From an uncultured Clostridia bacterium (GTDB lineage: Bacteria; Bacillota; Clostridia; Christensenellales; QALW01), in the NCBI GenBank assembly GCA_934434555.1, contig CAKRZX010000017.1:1-50573 (forward strand): DNA of 50,573 bases, read 5' to 3'. The position numbers and the translations under genes were made by a program. Positions 16,050-24,622 of this stretch are shown here, one piece after another; position 1 is the first letter of the stretch; every line of letters starts with the position of its first letter. The notes beneath the pieces are model-generated. The model saw nothing but the letters and a program-made list of their open reading frames with translations, searched no databases and had not been told where the DNA came from.

Positions 16050-17284
16050 AAAAATCCTCCCGCAGCACTTCCCGCAAGGAATCCCGTTGAAAGTGCCAGT
16101 TGAATATTGAATCCGCCGGTAAAAGCGTCAATGTCAATCATTTCTCCGGCAAAATAAAGTCCCGATATTTTTTTGCTTTCCATTGTGGACGGGTCGATTT
16201 CTTTCGTATCCACGCCGCCGCGGGTGACTATCGCCTCGTTCAGTTCGCCGAACCCCGTAACGGGAATTACAAGGCATTTAAGTGTTTCCGCAAGTTTTTT
16301 CCGCTCTGCGGTGCTTATTTGGCTTACCTGTTTTTCGCCGTTAAGATTCGCGTTTAAGATTACCGCGCTTACAAGCCTTGCAGGAAGCAGTTCACCGCAG
16401 GCATTTTTAAGCGTTTTTGCTCCGCTTTTTGAAAAGTCCCGCAGGATCCTTGCATTCAGCTGTTCCGGTGTAAGGGCGGGTTTCAGATCAACCGAAACGG
16501 AAAGCGAATTAAAATCATTTCTGTTAAGCATACTGCTTAACGTAAGTACCAGGGGACCCGAAATTCCGAAATGGGTAAAAAGCATTTCGCCCATATCTTC
16601 GAACACAGTCCTGTTGCCCGATTTTGCTTTAAGTTTCACGTTTTTTAACGAAAGCCCGGTAAGTTCGTGCACCCACTTTGCGTCGCTTTTAAGAGGAACA
16701 AGCGCGGGAGAAAACTCTTTCACGTTTATTCCCAAAGACTCGATTTTTTCTTTCCACTTGCCGTCAGAGCCGGTAGAAACGTATGATGCACCGCCCAAGG
16801 CAAGAATTACCGTGTCGGCGGGATAAACCTTGCCGTTAAACTTTATGCCGGTAACTTTGTTTTCCGCACAGATTACGCCGTCAAACCGCGTTTTTAACAT
16901 AACGCAAACGCCGCGCATATTCTTTTCAAGCGCTTTTATAATGTCGCTTGCCTTATCGCTTACGGGAAACACCCTGTTTCCGCGCTCGCATTTAAGGGGC
17001 GTGCCGTTCTTTTCGATAAGGGCAGCCGTATCGGCAGGCGTAAATGTGTACACTGCCGAATAGCAGAACGACGGATTATGGGCAATATTATCAAAAAAAT
17101 CTTCAATATCACAGGCATTGGTCACGTTACAGCGGCCTTTGCCCGTAATATAAAGTTTTTTGCCCGCCTTTTCATTTTTGTCGATAAGCGTGACCTTTGC
17201 GCCCGATTCCGCGGCTCTTGCGGCGGCAATCATACCTGCGGGTCCCGCACCCACAACGAAAATCCTTTTATTTTTTTGCGGCAT
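16046..17284 (-). CDS. HI0933-family NAD(P)/FAD-dependent oxidoreductase
   Basis: A 412-aa flavoprotein. It begins with the FAD fold RIFVVGAGPAGMIAAARAAE, has the family motif YITGKGRCNVTN (~50-61), a second nucleotide site VILALGGASYVSTGSDG (~162-178), and ends with GLYFAGEMIDIDAFTGGFNI. This is the HI0933/YhiN family, related to BaiN; the true substrate in this gene context is not known. I place the start at the ATG at 17284, overlapping the preceding regulator by 17 bp; a further upstream TTG has no ribosome site. It is coupled to cmk. Confidence 0.85.
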   Translation of the reverse strand: MPQKNKRIFVVGAGPAGMIAAARAAESGAKVTLIDKNEKAGKKLYITGKGRCNVTNACDIEDFFDNIAHNPSFCYSAVYTFTPADTAALIEKNGTPLKCERGNRVFPVSDKASDIIKALEKNMRGVCVMLKTRFDGVICAENKVTGIKFNGKVYPADTVILALGGASYVSTGSDGKWKEKIESLGINVKEFSPALVPLKSDAKWVHELTGLSLKNVKLKAKSGNRTVFEDMGEMLFTHFGISGPLVLTLSSMLNRNDFNSLSVSVDLKPALTPEQLNARILRDFSKSGAKTLKNACGELLPARLVSAVILNANLNGEKQVSQISTAERKKLAETLKCLVIPVTGFGELNEAIVTRGGVDTKEIDPSTMESKKISGLYFAGEMIDIDAFTGGFNIQLALSTGFLAGSAAGGFL

Positions 17285-18122
17285 AGAAGTGATTCTTCTT
17301 CCAGATAGTTTCCATTTCGGCAAGTGTTTCTGAAAACTCGTTCTTTTTCTTCATACTTACCGCAGCAATAAGCGCGTTGATTACACTTAACGGCGCAACA
17401 AGCGAATCCACAAAGGAAACGGTATTGCAGCGCACCTCAATTTTCTGGTCGGCGTATTCCATAAGCGGCGAAAGCGAACTGTCGGTTATGGCGATACAGC
17501 GGGCGCCGTGATTTTTTGCAAAAAGCATTGCGTCAGCCGTGCGTTTTGAATAGCGGGGAAAACTGATTCCCACAAACACATCGCCCTTTTTGATATGTAT
17601 AAGCTGCTCGCAGTCGTCGTTTGACGATTCGGTTATGGTGCGCACGTTATCAAGAATAAGGTCAAGGTTAAGACCGAGCGTCTTTGCTATTGTTTCCGAT
17701 GCGCGTACGCCCATTACATAAATGCGTTTTGCCGCAACGATGGATTCAACTATGCCGTCAAACTCATCATTATCAAGTTTATCCATTGTGTCGTGGATAT
17801 TGTCCATATCGGTTTTAAGGACCTTTTCCACAAGTTTCGTGCCCGAAAGCCCGTCGGACAGTTCAAGCCTCTGCGTCCCCGTCAGCCGGCTGCGCAGAAT
17901 TTCCTGTAATTCTTTTTGAAGTTCGGGGTAGCCCTCGTAGCCAAGCCACATTGCAAAGCGTACCACCGTGGATTCGCTTACCCCTACTCTTTTGCCCAAA
18001 GCGCCCGCCGTTAAAAATGCCGCCTCGTTTCCGTGGTCAACAACAAATCGCGCAAGCAGTTTGTGGCTTTTACTCATTTTCTTATAAGCCTGGTCTATCT
18101 TTTCATTGATGTCCGTACTCAT
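17268..18122 (-). CDS. MurR/RpiR-family transcriptional regulator
   Basis: A 284-aa DNA-binding regulator. Residues 1-77 are the RpiR winged-helix domain (RVGVSESTVVRFAMWLGYEG is its recognition region), and ~125-260 form a SIS sugar-phosphate-binding domain with YVMGVRASETIAKTLG and VFVGISFPRYSKRTADA. RpiR proteins usually sense phosphosugars and regulate nearby catabolic genes. It lies 16 bp downstream of oadA, so it may be transcribed with the decarboxylase, or have its own unmarked start; no sugar gene is adjacent. The target is unknown. Confidence 0.88.
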   Translation of the reverse strand: MSTDINEKIDQAYKKMSKSHKLLARFVVDHGNEAAFLTAGALGKRVGVSESTVVRFAMWLGYEGYPELQKELQEILRSRLTGTQRLELSDGLSGTKLVEKVLKTDMDNIHDTMDKLDNDEFDGIVESIVAAKRIYVMGVRASETIAKTLGLNLDLILDNVRTITESSNDDCEQLIHIKKGDVFVGISFPRYSKRTADAMLFAKNHGARCIAITDSSLSPLMEYADQKIEVRCNTVSFVDSLVAPLSVINALIAAVSMKKKNEFSETLAEMETIWKKNHFYAAKK

Positions 18123-18138
18123 AATAATATTAAGCGCT

Positions 18139-19533
18139 CTACCTGATTTCGTTTACCGTAACGTGAATGTCAAGCGGAGTATTTCCCTCCATCGTTTCTT
18201 TTCTCTTTTTGAAGAAGTTTGTTGCAACCTGCGGGAACAGCGCGTACGAAAGTACGTCCTCTTCCTGAATTGCCCACTCTTTGGCTTCTTCCTTGATTTT
18301 ATCGTATTCGGGTTCAAGTCTGTCTGCGGGACGGCAGGTGATAACAGGTGTATCGCCTATGCACTTTTTGCGTACTTCCTCGTTTACTTCGCCGGGAAGA
18401 CGCCCGTATTCGCCCGCAAGCAATGCTTTGCTTTCCTTGGTAACCATTTTGTATCTTTCGCCGCAAAGCACGTTAAGAACCGCCTGTGTGCCTACAATCT
18501 GGCTTGTGGGTGTAACAAGGGGCGGATACCCGAAATCCCTGCGCACATTGGGTACTTCCGCAAGGCACTCTTCAAGTTTATCCTCTTTGCCCGCTTCTTT
18601 AAGCTGATTAAGCAGATTTGAGAACATTCCTCCGGGAACCTGGTAGCGCAGAGTGTTGATGTTTACCTGCAATACCTTGGGGTCAAGAATCTTATCGTCT
18701 TTAAGGCGCTGCGCGACTTTCTTAAAGTGTTCGCTCGCCTTAACGAGTTTTTCCATATCAAGTCCGGTGTCGTACTCGGTACCTTTAAGCGTGGCAACAA
18801 GAGATTCCGTTGCCGGCTGGCTGGTGCCGTTGGCAAGGGGCGAAAGCGCGGTGTCAACGATATCAACGCCCGCCTCGATTGCTTTAAGTATGGTCATACT
18901 TCCCGTACCGGAAGTGTTGTGGGTATGAAGATGGACAGGTACGTTTACTTCCGCCTTGATTTTCTTTACCAAATCGTAAGCGTCATAGGGCAAAAGCAGA
19001 TTCGCCATATCCTTAATGCATATAGCGTCAGCGCCCATCTGCTCCATTTCCTTTGCAAGTTTTACAAAGTACTCGGTAGTGTGAACGGGGCTTGAAGTGT
19101 AACTCATTGCAAGTTCAATCTCGCCGCCGTATTTTTTTGTGGATTTAACCGCCTGTTCAAGGTTGCGCAGGTCGTTAAGCGCGTCGAATACACGAATAAT
19201 GCTTACGCCGTTTTCAAGGCTCTTCTGTACAAACTTGTCAACAACGTCGTCGGCATAGTGACGGTAGCCCAAAATATTCTGTCCGCGGAAGAGCATTTGA
19301 ATTTTCGTGTGCGGCAGAGCCTTATGCAAAGCCCGCAAACGTTCCCACGGATCCTCGTTCAAAAAGCGCAGACAGGCGTCAAAGGTTGCGCCGCCCCACG
19401 CTTCAAGTGAATAATAGCCTATTGAATCAAGTATTTCGCAGGCGGGAAGCATCTCGTCCAGGCGCATTCTTGTAGCCGCCTGCGACTGGTGTGCATCTCG
19501 CAGAATAGTATCGGTAATTAAAACTTTTCCCAT
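18139..19533 (-). CDS. oadA: Oxaloacetate decarboxylase, alpha (carboxyltransferase) subunit
   Basis: A 464-aa cytosolic TIM-barrel carboxyltransferase. It opens with TDTILRDAHQSQAATRMR, the signature of pyruvate/oxaloacetate carboxyltransferases, with the metal-binding Asp; VHLHTHNTSGTG (~203-214) supplies the metal His pair. It transfers the carboxyl of oxaloacetate to biotin on the separate carrier subunit. The barrel type points to oxaloacetate, not methylmalonyl-CoA, as substrate. There is no C-terminal biotin domain, as expected with a separate carrier gene. It is the last decarboxylase gene (order oadG, carrier, oadB, oadA). Confidence 0.93.
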   Translation of the reverse strand: MGKVLITDTILRDAHQSQAATRMRLDEMLPACEILDSIGYYSLEAWGGATFDACLRFLNEDPWERLRALHKALPHTKIQMLFRGQNILGYRHYADDVVDKFVQKSLENGVSIIRVFDALNDLRNLEQAVKSTKKYGGEIELAMSYTSSPVHTTEYFVKLAKEMEQMGADAICIKDMANLLLPYDAYDLVKKIKAEVNVPVHLHTHNTSGTGSMTILKAIEAGVDIVDTALSPLANGTSQPATESLVATLKGTEYDTGLDMEKLVKASEHFKKVAQRLKDDKILDPKVLQVNINTLRYQVPGGMFSNLLNQLKEAGKEDKLEECLAEVPNVRRDFGYPPLVTPTSQIVGTQAVLNVLCGERYKMVTKESKALLAGEYGRLPGEVNEEVRKKCIGDTPVITCRPADRLEPEYDKIKEEAKEWAIQEEDVLSYALFPQVATNFFKKRKETMEGNTPLDIHVTVNEIR

Positions 19534-19546
19534 AATATCTAACTTT

Positions 19547-19572
19547 GGGTCCGATAAATTTTTACCGGACCC
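19547..19572 (-). other. Intercistronic hairpin between oadB and oadA
   Basis: GGGTCCG and CGGACCC form a 7-bp stem with a 12-nt loop. No T-run follows on the minus strand, so it is not a standard terminator. It may stabilise the upstream mRNA or adjust the subunit ratio. Confidence 0.5.
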
Positions 19573-19589
19573 GAACCTTTCATGTTAAT

Positions 19590-20831
19590 TTAGCCGAAAA
19601 TCGAAAGCAGTACGCCGGCAGCAACGGCGGAGCCTATAACGCCCGCAACGTTGGGACCCATAGCGTGCATAAGCAGGAAGTTTTTCGGATTTGCTTTCTG
19701 CCCTTCAACCTGTGAAACACGGGCCGCCATAGGAACAGCGGAAACGCCCGCCGAACCGATAAGGGGGTTAATCTGACCGTGAGTGAGCCAGCACATAAGT
19801 TTGCCCAAAAGCACACCGCCCGCAGTACCGAACATAAACGCGATAAGACCGAGACCGATAATAAGCAGTGTTTCTACATTGAGGAACGACTCAGCGGTGG
19901 CGGTAGCGCCTACGGTTGTACCCAGGAATATGGTAACGATGTTGCACAGTTCGTTCTGTGCCGTCTGGCTCAGACGCTCGGTTACGCCGCAAACACGCAG
20001 CAGGTTACCGAACATAAGGCTGCCTATAAGGGGCGCGGTATCGGGCAGAATAAGTATAACCATTGCCGCAACGGCTATGGGGAATATTATCTGCTCTTTC
20101 TTTGAAACGGGACGCAGTTGTTTCATAACGATTGCCCGCTCTTTTTTTGTGGTAAGAAGTTTCATTATGGGCGGCTGTATAACGGGGATAAGCGCCATAT
20201 ACGAATAAGCCGCAACCGCAATGGGTGCAAGTTTTTCAGGTGCAAGTATACTTGTAACAAGTATTGCGGTAGGTCCGTCGGCACCGCCGATAATACCGAT
20301 TGATGCGGCAACGTTTCCGCCGAAGCCAACAACGGTGGCAAGGATAAGCGCAATAAAGATACCAAGCTGCGCCGCCGCGCCCAAAAGCAGGCTCTTGGGG
20401 TTTGCGATAAGGGGGCTGAAATCGGTCATAGCGCCTACGCCCATAAATATAAGGCAGGGATAAATTCCGAGTTTTACGCCCAGGTACAGATAGTCAAACA
20501 GTCCGGCTTTTATCGTTGTATCGCCCGAAAGGCTGAAATACTCCCAGTGAACGTGTCCGCCCGCAAAGCATTCCGCATTATAAATCTGGCCGCCGCCTAC
20601 GTTGGCAAGCAGCATACCGGTGGCAATGGGCACAAGCAGAAGAGGTTCAAACTTTCTGCCGATTGCAAGGTAAAGAAGCACGCAGGCAATAATAATCATA
20701 ATAAGCGTCTTAAAGCCGGTGCCCGTAAAATCATTGAATATAGAATAAATTCCGCTGGACTGCCACAAATCCTTGATGGTTTCAAGGATATCGATGTTGC
20801 TCGCCGCATCCATCAGAGAAACAAAGTTCAT
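19590..20831 (-). CDS. oadB: Na+-transporting decarboxylase, beta subunit
   Basis: A 413-aa integral membrane protein with about ten helices. It decarboxylates carboxybiotin and couples this to export of Na+. The family's most conserved stretch is present, including IIGGADGPTAILVTS (~183-197) with the Asp that binds Na+, and the C-terminal GSAGVSAVPMAARVSQ and NAVAGVIGSA-like LMHAMGPNVAGVIG. Length is usual. It lies between the biotin carrier gene and oadA. Confidence 0.93.
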   Translation of the reverse strand: MNFVSLMDAASNIDILETIKDLWQSSGIYSIFNDFTGTGFKTLIMIIIACVLLYLAIGRKFEPLLLVPIATGMLLANVGGGQIYNAECFAGGHVHWEYFSLSGDTTIKAGLFDYLYLGVKLGIYPCLIFMGVGAMTDFSPLIANPKSLLLGAAAQLGIFIALILATVVGFGGNVAASIGIIGGADGPTAILVTSILAPEKLAPIAVAAYSYMALIPVIQPPIMKLLTTKKERAIVMKQLRPVSKKEQIIFPIAVAAMVILILPDTAPLIGSLMFGNLLRVCGVTERLSQTAQNELCNIVTIFLGTTVGATATAESFLNVETLLIIGLGLIAFMFGTAGGVLLGKLMCWLTHGQINPLIGSAGVSAVPMAARVSQVEGQKANPKNFLLMHAMGPNVAGVIGSAVAAGVLLSIFG

Positions 20832-20846
20832 TATATATCCCTCCGA

Positions 20847-21200
20847 TTATTCCATTGAAGCAAGTATATCGCCGGTGTTTACGGTTGCGCCCTTTGCAAC
20901 TACGCTTGTAACTTTGCCGTCCTGAGGAGCAACTATTTCATTTTCCATTTTCATTGCTTCAAGTATGCAAATTATGTCGCCCGCTTTAACGGTTGCGCCG
21001 GCTGCAACTTTTACGTCAAGAATCGTACCGGGCATAGGTGATTCAACATTTACTTTTCCGCCCTGAACGGGTGCGGCTGCGGGAGCAGCTTCGGGTGCCG
21101 CGGCAGCAGCGGGGGCATTTACTAAGGGAGCAGCCTCGCCGGTTTCCTCTATCTCAACAACATATATCTTTCCGTTTACATTTACATTGAATTTACGCAT
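20847..21200 (-). CDS. Biotin carboxyl carrier subunit
   Basis: A 117-aa protein. The first ~20 residues are followed by an Ala/Pro-rich flexible linker (~24-46), and a biotinyl domain spans ~50-117. Lys84 in EAMKMEN is the biotin attachment site. It shuttles the carboxyl group between OadA and OadB. It needs biotin ligase; birA and the importer bioY are at 30680-32111. It corresponds to GcdC/MmdC-type carriers. The ribosome site is AAGGAG-like just before the ATG. Confidence 0.93.
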   Translation of the reverse strand: MRKFNVNVNGKIYVVEIEETGEAAPLVNAPAAAAAPEAAPAAAPVQGGKVNVESPMPGTILDVKVAAGATVKAGDIICILEAMKMENEIVAPQDGKVTSVVAKGATVNTGDILASME

Positions 21201-21221
21201 TTTATTTTCACTCCTTAAAAA

Positions 21222-21584
21222 TTAGTTTTCCTTAATTGATTTGATTACGAACGAGCCGTTATCTTTGCCCGTTGCAACGCTTATTGCCGCGCTTACCGCC
21301 GCAATAAATTCAGCGTCATTTCCCGCTTCATTCGCTGCGGGAACCTCAGCCATAACGCCTGCGGAAATACGCTTTCCGTCGTCGCCGTCTGATACCGCCT
21401 GTTCGGGCGCTTTCTCCGCCTTTTTCTTTCCGCCGATGTTTACCGCCAAGTGAAGCAATTCAATAAACAGAATAAGAATCGCAAGCACGGCAAAAACCAC
21501 AAGAAGCCCTATTGCCGTAACTTTAAGTGACTCGCCTATCGAAAGCACGTCGGTTCTTACAAGCGTTTGGAATGTTGAAACCAT
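21222..21584 (-). CDS. oadG: OadG-family decarboxylase membrane subunit
   Basis: A 120-aa protein with one membrane helix (~15-40, IGLLVVFAVLAILILFIEL) and a cytosolic tail rich in charged and Ala residues. OadG-type subunits anchor and stabilise the decarboxylase complex. I use the ATG at 21584 because GAGAGGTG precedes it; longer readings enter the leader. It is the first gene of the decarboxylase operon, behind a leader of ~236 nt with a terminator. Confidence 0.85.
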   Translation of the reverse strand: MVSTFQTLVRTDVLSIGESLKVTAIGLLVVFAVLAILILFIELLHLAVNIGGKKKAEKAPEQAVSDGDDGKRISAGVMAEVPAANEAGNDAEFIAAVSAAISVATGKDNGSFVIKSIKEN

Positions 21585-21628
21585 TAAACTTTCACCTCTC
21601 AAAGTGTAAAATATATTTTTGTTGCGCA

Positions 21629-21669
21629 AAATAAAAAACACAGTAAAAAACCTATGCGGTTTTACTGTG
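21629..21669 (-). terminator. Terminator inside the decarboxylase leader
   Basis: A perfect 10-bp stem (CACAGTAAAA/TTTTACTGTG) with an 11-nt loop is followed by T6-A-T3 on the minus strand. It is ~45 nt upstream of the oadG start. It may end rluB transcripts, act as an attenuator, or both. Confidence 0.8.
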
Positions 21670-21762
21670 CATTATGTAAAAAGGGAATACGAGAACAAGG
21701 CGGAACAAATCCTCCCGATTTTTAGAGAAAACGTTGATTTTTTTGCCTGAAACCCTGCTCAT
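21652..21762 (-). CDS. Candidate leader peptide (36 aa) before oadG
   Basis: GAGG lies 6 nt before the ATG at 21762. The peptide begins MSRVSGKKINVFSKNRED and ends in PFYIMHSKTA; it has no known relatives that I recognise. The stop codon TAG is in the loop of the terminator at 21629-21669. Small ORFs of this size arise by chance, so the position is the main argument. Confidence 0.35.
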   Translation of the reverse strand: MSRVSGKKINVFSKNREDLFRLVLVFPFYIMHSKTA

Positions 21763-21826
21763 TTTTTACCTCAAAGTTCTGAAAAATACGATAAAAAATC
21801 TACCAAACCCAAAACTCGCGCACTTT

Positions 21827-21856
21827 ATAATACCACACAAGTGCTTTTTTTGGCAA
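21827..21856 (-). promoter_or_regulatory. Promoter of the decarboxylase operon
   Basis: TTGCCA (21856-21851) and TATTAT (21832-21827) are spaced 18 bp on the minus strand, overlapping the last bases before the rluB stop region. The start is expected near 21820. Confidence 0.6.
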
Positions 21857-21870
21857 GCGATTTTTTGTTT

Positions 21871-22578
21871 CTATTTCAAATCTTCGAGATATTCTTTTTC
21901 TTCCTTGTTAAGATACCGCCACTGACCCGGTTTAAGCCCCGAAAGTATGATTTCTCCGTGGCGCATGCGCGTTAAGTGAAGCACTTCTTTCCCGATTGCC
22001 TCAAACATTTTTCTTACCTGTCTGTTTTTGCCCTCGTGAATAATTACCGAAAGCGAAGTGGTGTGATCGGTGATATCGCACACCTTCACTTTTGCCGGAG
22101 CGGTCTTTTCGCCGTCGATTATAACTCCGCTTTGAAGTTTAAGCACTTCTTCCCTTGAAATCTCGCCCGCGATAACCGCCAGATATTCCTTTTCTATTTC
22201 AAATTTCGGGTGGGTAAGGTGATACGCCGCATCGCCGTCGTTTACGAGCAGAATAAGCCCCTGGGTGTGGTAGTCAAGCCGTCCCACGGGATAAAGGCGC
22301 TGTTTTGCATCCACCAAATCAAGCACGGTTGTTCTGCCCTCGGGGTCGGACGCGGTGCTTACAACCTTGTCGGGTTTATAAAGCATTATGTATACTTTTT
22401 CTTTCGGGGGCGCTACTTTTTTGCCGTCAAAAGTAACAGTGTCCCCCTCATCAACTTTTGTTCCCAGTTCCGTAACGGTAACACCGTTAACCTGAACCCT
22501 GCCTTCAAGAATAAGCTGTTCGCACGCTCTGCGGGACGCAACTCCGCTTGAAGCAAGGAATTTCTGCAATCTCTCCAT
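21871..22578 (-). CDS. rluB: 23S rRNA pseudouridine synthase (RsuA/RluB family)
   Basis: A 235-aa RNA-modifying enzyme. Residues 1-60 are an S4 RNA-binding domain (MERLQKFLASSGVASRRACE). The catalytic domain has GRLDYHTQGLILLVNDGD (~97-114) with the catalytic Asp99, and RQVRKMFEAIG (~188-198). It matches RluB of 23S rRNA, but RsuA-type targets are hard to separate by eye. It begins 3 bp after the dacF stop, in a cluster of dacF, gerW and a DUF2953 gene typical of Clostridia. Confidence 0.9.
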   Translation of the reverse strand: MERLQKFLASSGVASRRACEQLILEGRVQVNGVTVTELGTKVDEGDTVTFDGKKVAPPKEKVYIMLYKPDKVVSTASDPEGRTTVLDLVDAKQRLYPVGRLDYHTQGLILLVNDGDAAYHLTHPKFEIEKEYLAVIAGEISREEVLKLQSGVIIDGEKTAPAKVKVCDITDHTTSLSVIIHEGKNRQVRKMFEAIGKEVLHLTRMRHGEIILSGLKPGQWRYLNKEEKEYLEDLK

Positions 22579-22581
22579 TTT

Positions 22582-23649
22582 CTACCTGCCGAATAAATTA
22601 AATTTTCTTTCAATGCTTTCGTCCGTTACAAGGGGCACCGACGCAATTACTTTTCCGTCAAGGAAGAATTCGCACACACCCGCCTGCTCGCCTTTGTTTA
22701 TCGGCGCGGTCAGCATTCCGGTGCGGCTTACGCCCTTTATATTCTCGCCCTGTTTAACCGGATAGAAAACATCATTTGCGTACATTATATCACACTTTGG
22801 CGATTTTCCGTCAAGAATATTTGCATTTCCCGCAATTTCGCCTTTTTTTGCAAGGCAGACGTATGAAAATTCGTCAAATCCTCTGTCAAGAAGCGTTTCG
22901 CAGTCGGAAAACCACTCCCTGTCGTTAAGCACAACGCAGATAAGCTGCATATCACCCCTCTTTGCCGAAGCGCAAAGGCAGCGTCCCGCCGCAAGAGTGT
23001 ACCCCGTTTTTATTCCGTTTCCGCCCCTGTATTCGCCCAAAATTCTGTTTTTATTGTGAAGATACCGCGTTTCGCCCTCGTTTGCGCCCGAAATCTGATG
23101 ATTCTGCGTGCTCACCACCCGACAGAACGTTTCGTTTTTCATTGCAAATGCGCAAAGCCGCGCCAAATCGTCGCTTGTGGTATAGTGATTCTTGCTTTTA
23201 AGCCCGCATGGGTCGGCAAAATGCGTGTTTTTAAGCCCAAGTTCTCCCGCGCGCCTGTTCATAAGCTCAACAAATTCTTCCGCGCTGCCGCTTATTATTT
23301 CCGCAAGCGCGTACGCCGCGTCGTTTCCGGAAGCAAGCATAAGCCCGTAAAGCAGTTCCTCTCCCGTAAGTTTTTCGCCCTTTTTAAGGTAAATTGACGA
23401 ACCCTCTATGCCCACCGCCGAATCGGGAATATCATAGGTTACTGTCAAATCAAGATTTTCTGCCGTCAAAAGCGCGGTCATAACCTTTGTGGTGCTTGCC
23501 ATGGGCATTTCAGTGCTGCCGTTTGAAGAGTACAGAATCCGCCCCGACGACTGTTCGATAACCGTATATGCTCCTGCCGAAATTGCTTTTATCCTTAAAT
23601 TCGGCAAAAGCGCAAAAACGATAAGCGCTGCCGATAAAATTCGTTTCAT
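22582..23649 (-). CDS. dacF: D-alanyl-D-alanine carboxypeptidase (DacF/PBP5 type)
   Basis: A 355-aa serine peptidase that trims the terminal D-Ala of peptidoglycan stem peptides. It has a signal peptide (MKRILSAALIVFALLPNLRI), the S52-T-T-K55 nucleophile motif, an S-G-N motif in MLASGNDAAYALAE and KTG in NGIKTGYTLAAG. A C-terminal beta domain follows (~270-355). It acts outside the membrane. The ATG at 23649 is preceded by GGAGG; an upstream in-frame start lies inside the preceding terminator. In spore-formers this gene is often near gerW/ytfJ and involved in spore cortex formation. Confidence 0.92.
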   Translation of the reverse strand: MKRILSAALIVFALLPNLRIKAISAGAYTVIEQSSGRILYSSNGSTEMPMASTTKVMTALLTAENLDLTVTYDIPDSAVGIEGSSIYLKKGEKLTGEELLYGLMLASGNDAAYALAEIISGSAEEFVELMNRRAGELGLKNTHFADPCGLKSKNHYTTSDDLARLCAFAMKNETFCRVVSTQNHQISGANEGETRYLHNKNRILGEYRGGNGIKTGYTLAAGRCLCASAKRGDMQLICVVLNDREWFSDCETLLDRGFDEFSYVCLAKKGEIAGNANILDGKSPKCDIMYANDVFYPVKQGENIKGVSRTGMLTAPINKGEQAGVCEFFLDGKVIASVPLVTDESIERKFNLFGR

Positions 23650-23660
23650 AACTTCCTCCA

Positions 23661-23692
23661 AAAAAATAAGACGGTGTTTTATTGCACCGTCT
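23661..23692 (-). terminator. Terminator between gerW and dacF
   Basis: AGACGGTG and CACCGTCT form an 8-bp stem with an 8-nt loop, followed by TATTTTTTT on the minus strand and then at once by the dacF ribosome site. It would reduce read-through from gerW into dacF. Confidence 0.75.
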
Positions 23693-23704
23693 GTATTCTG
23701 TCCC

Positions 23705-24106
23705 TTATATCTCTTCTTCAACCGAAGAAGTTTCTTCCTCTTTTGCGCTTATTTTTTTAATCTGCTCCACAAGCTGCGGAACCAAATCGATAAGTTTATC
23801 GTATGCGGTCGATTTCTGTATGGGCAAAAATCTTATTACGTCGCCCGAAAGCACAAGGAAACCGTCGGGCTTAACGCTTACGCCCGCGCCCGCGCCGCCC
23901 GCAAAGGGAAAATCGTCCTTTTTGCTTTGGGGAAATTCGTACTCGCCGCCGCCGGAGGCAAAGCCGAACGATACCTGCGAAACGGGTATCACCGTTGCTC
24001 CGTTGGGTGCGATAACCGCACTTCCGATAACTTTGTTTACGTCTATCATGGTGTTAAGATTTTCCATTGTCGATGCCATAATATTTTCAATAGGGTGTTT
24101 TTCCAT
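23705..24106 (-). CDS. ytfJ: GerW/YtfJ family spore protein
   Basis: A 133-aa soluble protein. It begins MEKHPIENIMASTMENLNTM and contains VIGSAVIAPNGATVIPVSQV and GFASGGGEYE, the Gly-rich core of the YtfJ family, followed by GGAGAGVSVKPDGFLVL. In Bacillus subtilis, GerW (YtfJ) is a spore protein needed for germination. The E/S-rich tail (~120-133) is variable. It sits between a DUF2953 gene (YtfI in B. subtilis) and dacF, the usual sporulation-associated order. Whether this organism still sporulates is not shown. Confidence 0.9.
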   Translation of the reverse strand: MEKHPIENIMASTMENLNTMIDVNKVIGSAVIAPNGATVIPVSQVSFGFASGGGEYEFPQSKKDDFPFAGGAGAGVSVKPDGFLVLSGDVIRFLPIQKSTAYDKLIDLVPQLVEQIKKISAKEEETSSVEEEI

Positions 24107-24124
24107 TATTCTTACCTCCGAAAA

Positions 24125-24622
24125 CTACGCATTGTTCTTTTTAAGAATCTGAAACCTGAAAATACTGCTTACCGCCGCCGATATAGCATTTGCAAGATTC
24201 AGGGAAATTATACATTCGCCGAAAAAAACAAACTGCTTTTTATCGTAAACGGGCGTTAATGAAATTCGGCAGTTTTCTTTGCCCGCGGCAAGCGGTGCGG
24301 CAAAAGCAAAAATCTGACCGCAGATAATTGCCGTTGACGCTGCGCTTCCCGTGCCCAGACTTGACGTTATTTTTATATTTTCAAGACTTATGAATCTCAG
24401 TGCGTTCTTTATTATTTTCCCGCTTCCCTTTTTTCTTTTGCCCGAAAACAGCCCCTGCATAACCTTTTTTGCGGTTATTCCCGTCTTAAAAATCCGTATG
24501 CCGAATTTTTCAAACAGCATAAAATCAACGCCGAATATAACCCTGTCGGTTTCGGTTTTCGCCCTTATGCGAAATGAAAATGGCATAAGTAAAATAGCAA
24601 GAAACAGCAAAAAATAAAGCAC
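24125..24622 (-). CDS. DUF2953 protein (YtfI-like)
   Basis: A 165-aa protein with an N-terminal membrane helix (LYFLLFLAILLMPFSF) and a mostly beta outer part (RAKTETDRVIFGVDFMLFEK, ITSSLGTGSAASTAIICGQ). It fits the DUF2953 family, usually next to ytfJ. The start is GTG at 24622; GAGGTG lies in the loop of a hairpin that includes the start codon in its right arm. Function unknown, probably sporulation-associated. Confidence 0.75.
   Translation of the reverse strand: MLYFLLFLAILLMPFSFRIRAKTETDRVIFGVDFMLFEKFGIRIFKTGITAKKVMQGLFSGKRKKGSGKIIKNALRFISLENIKITSSLGTGSAASTAIICGQIFAFAAPLAAGKENCRISLTPVYDKKQFVFFGECIISLNLANAISAAVSSIFRFQILKKNNA

Larger units (their letters stand above)
21585..21820 (-). promoter_or_regulatory. 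Leader of the decarboxylase operon
   Basis: Between the predicted start (~21820) and oadG lie a 36-codon ORF with a ribosome site (21652-21762) and an intrinsic terminator (21629-21669) whose loop contains the ORF's stop codon. If ribosomes translate the ORF to its end they would cover the left arm of the terminator and favour read-through. This arrangement suggests transcription attenuation. No known riboswitch signature is evident. Confidence 0.5.
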
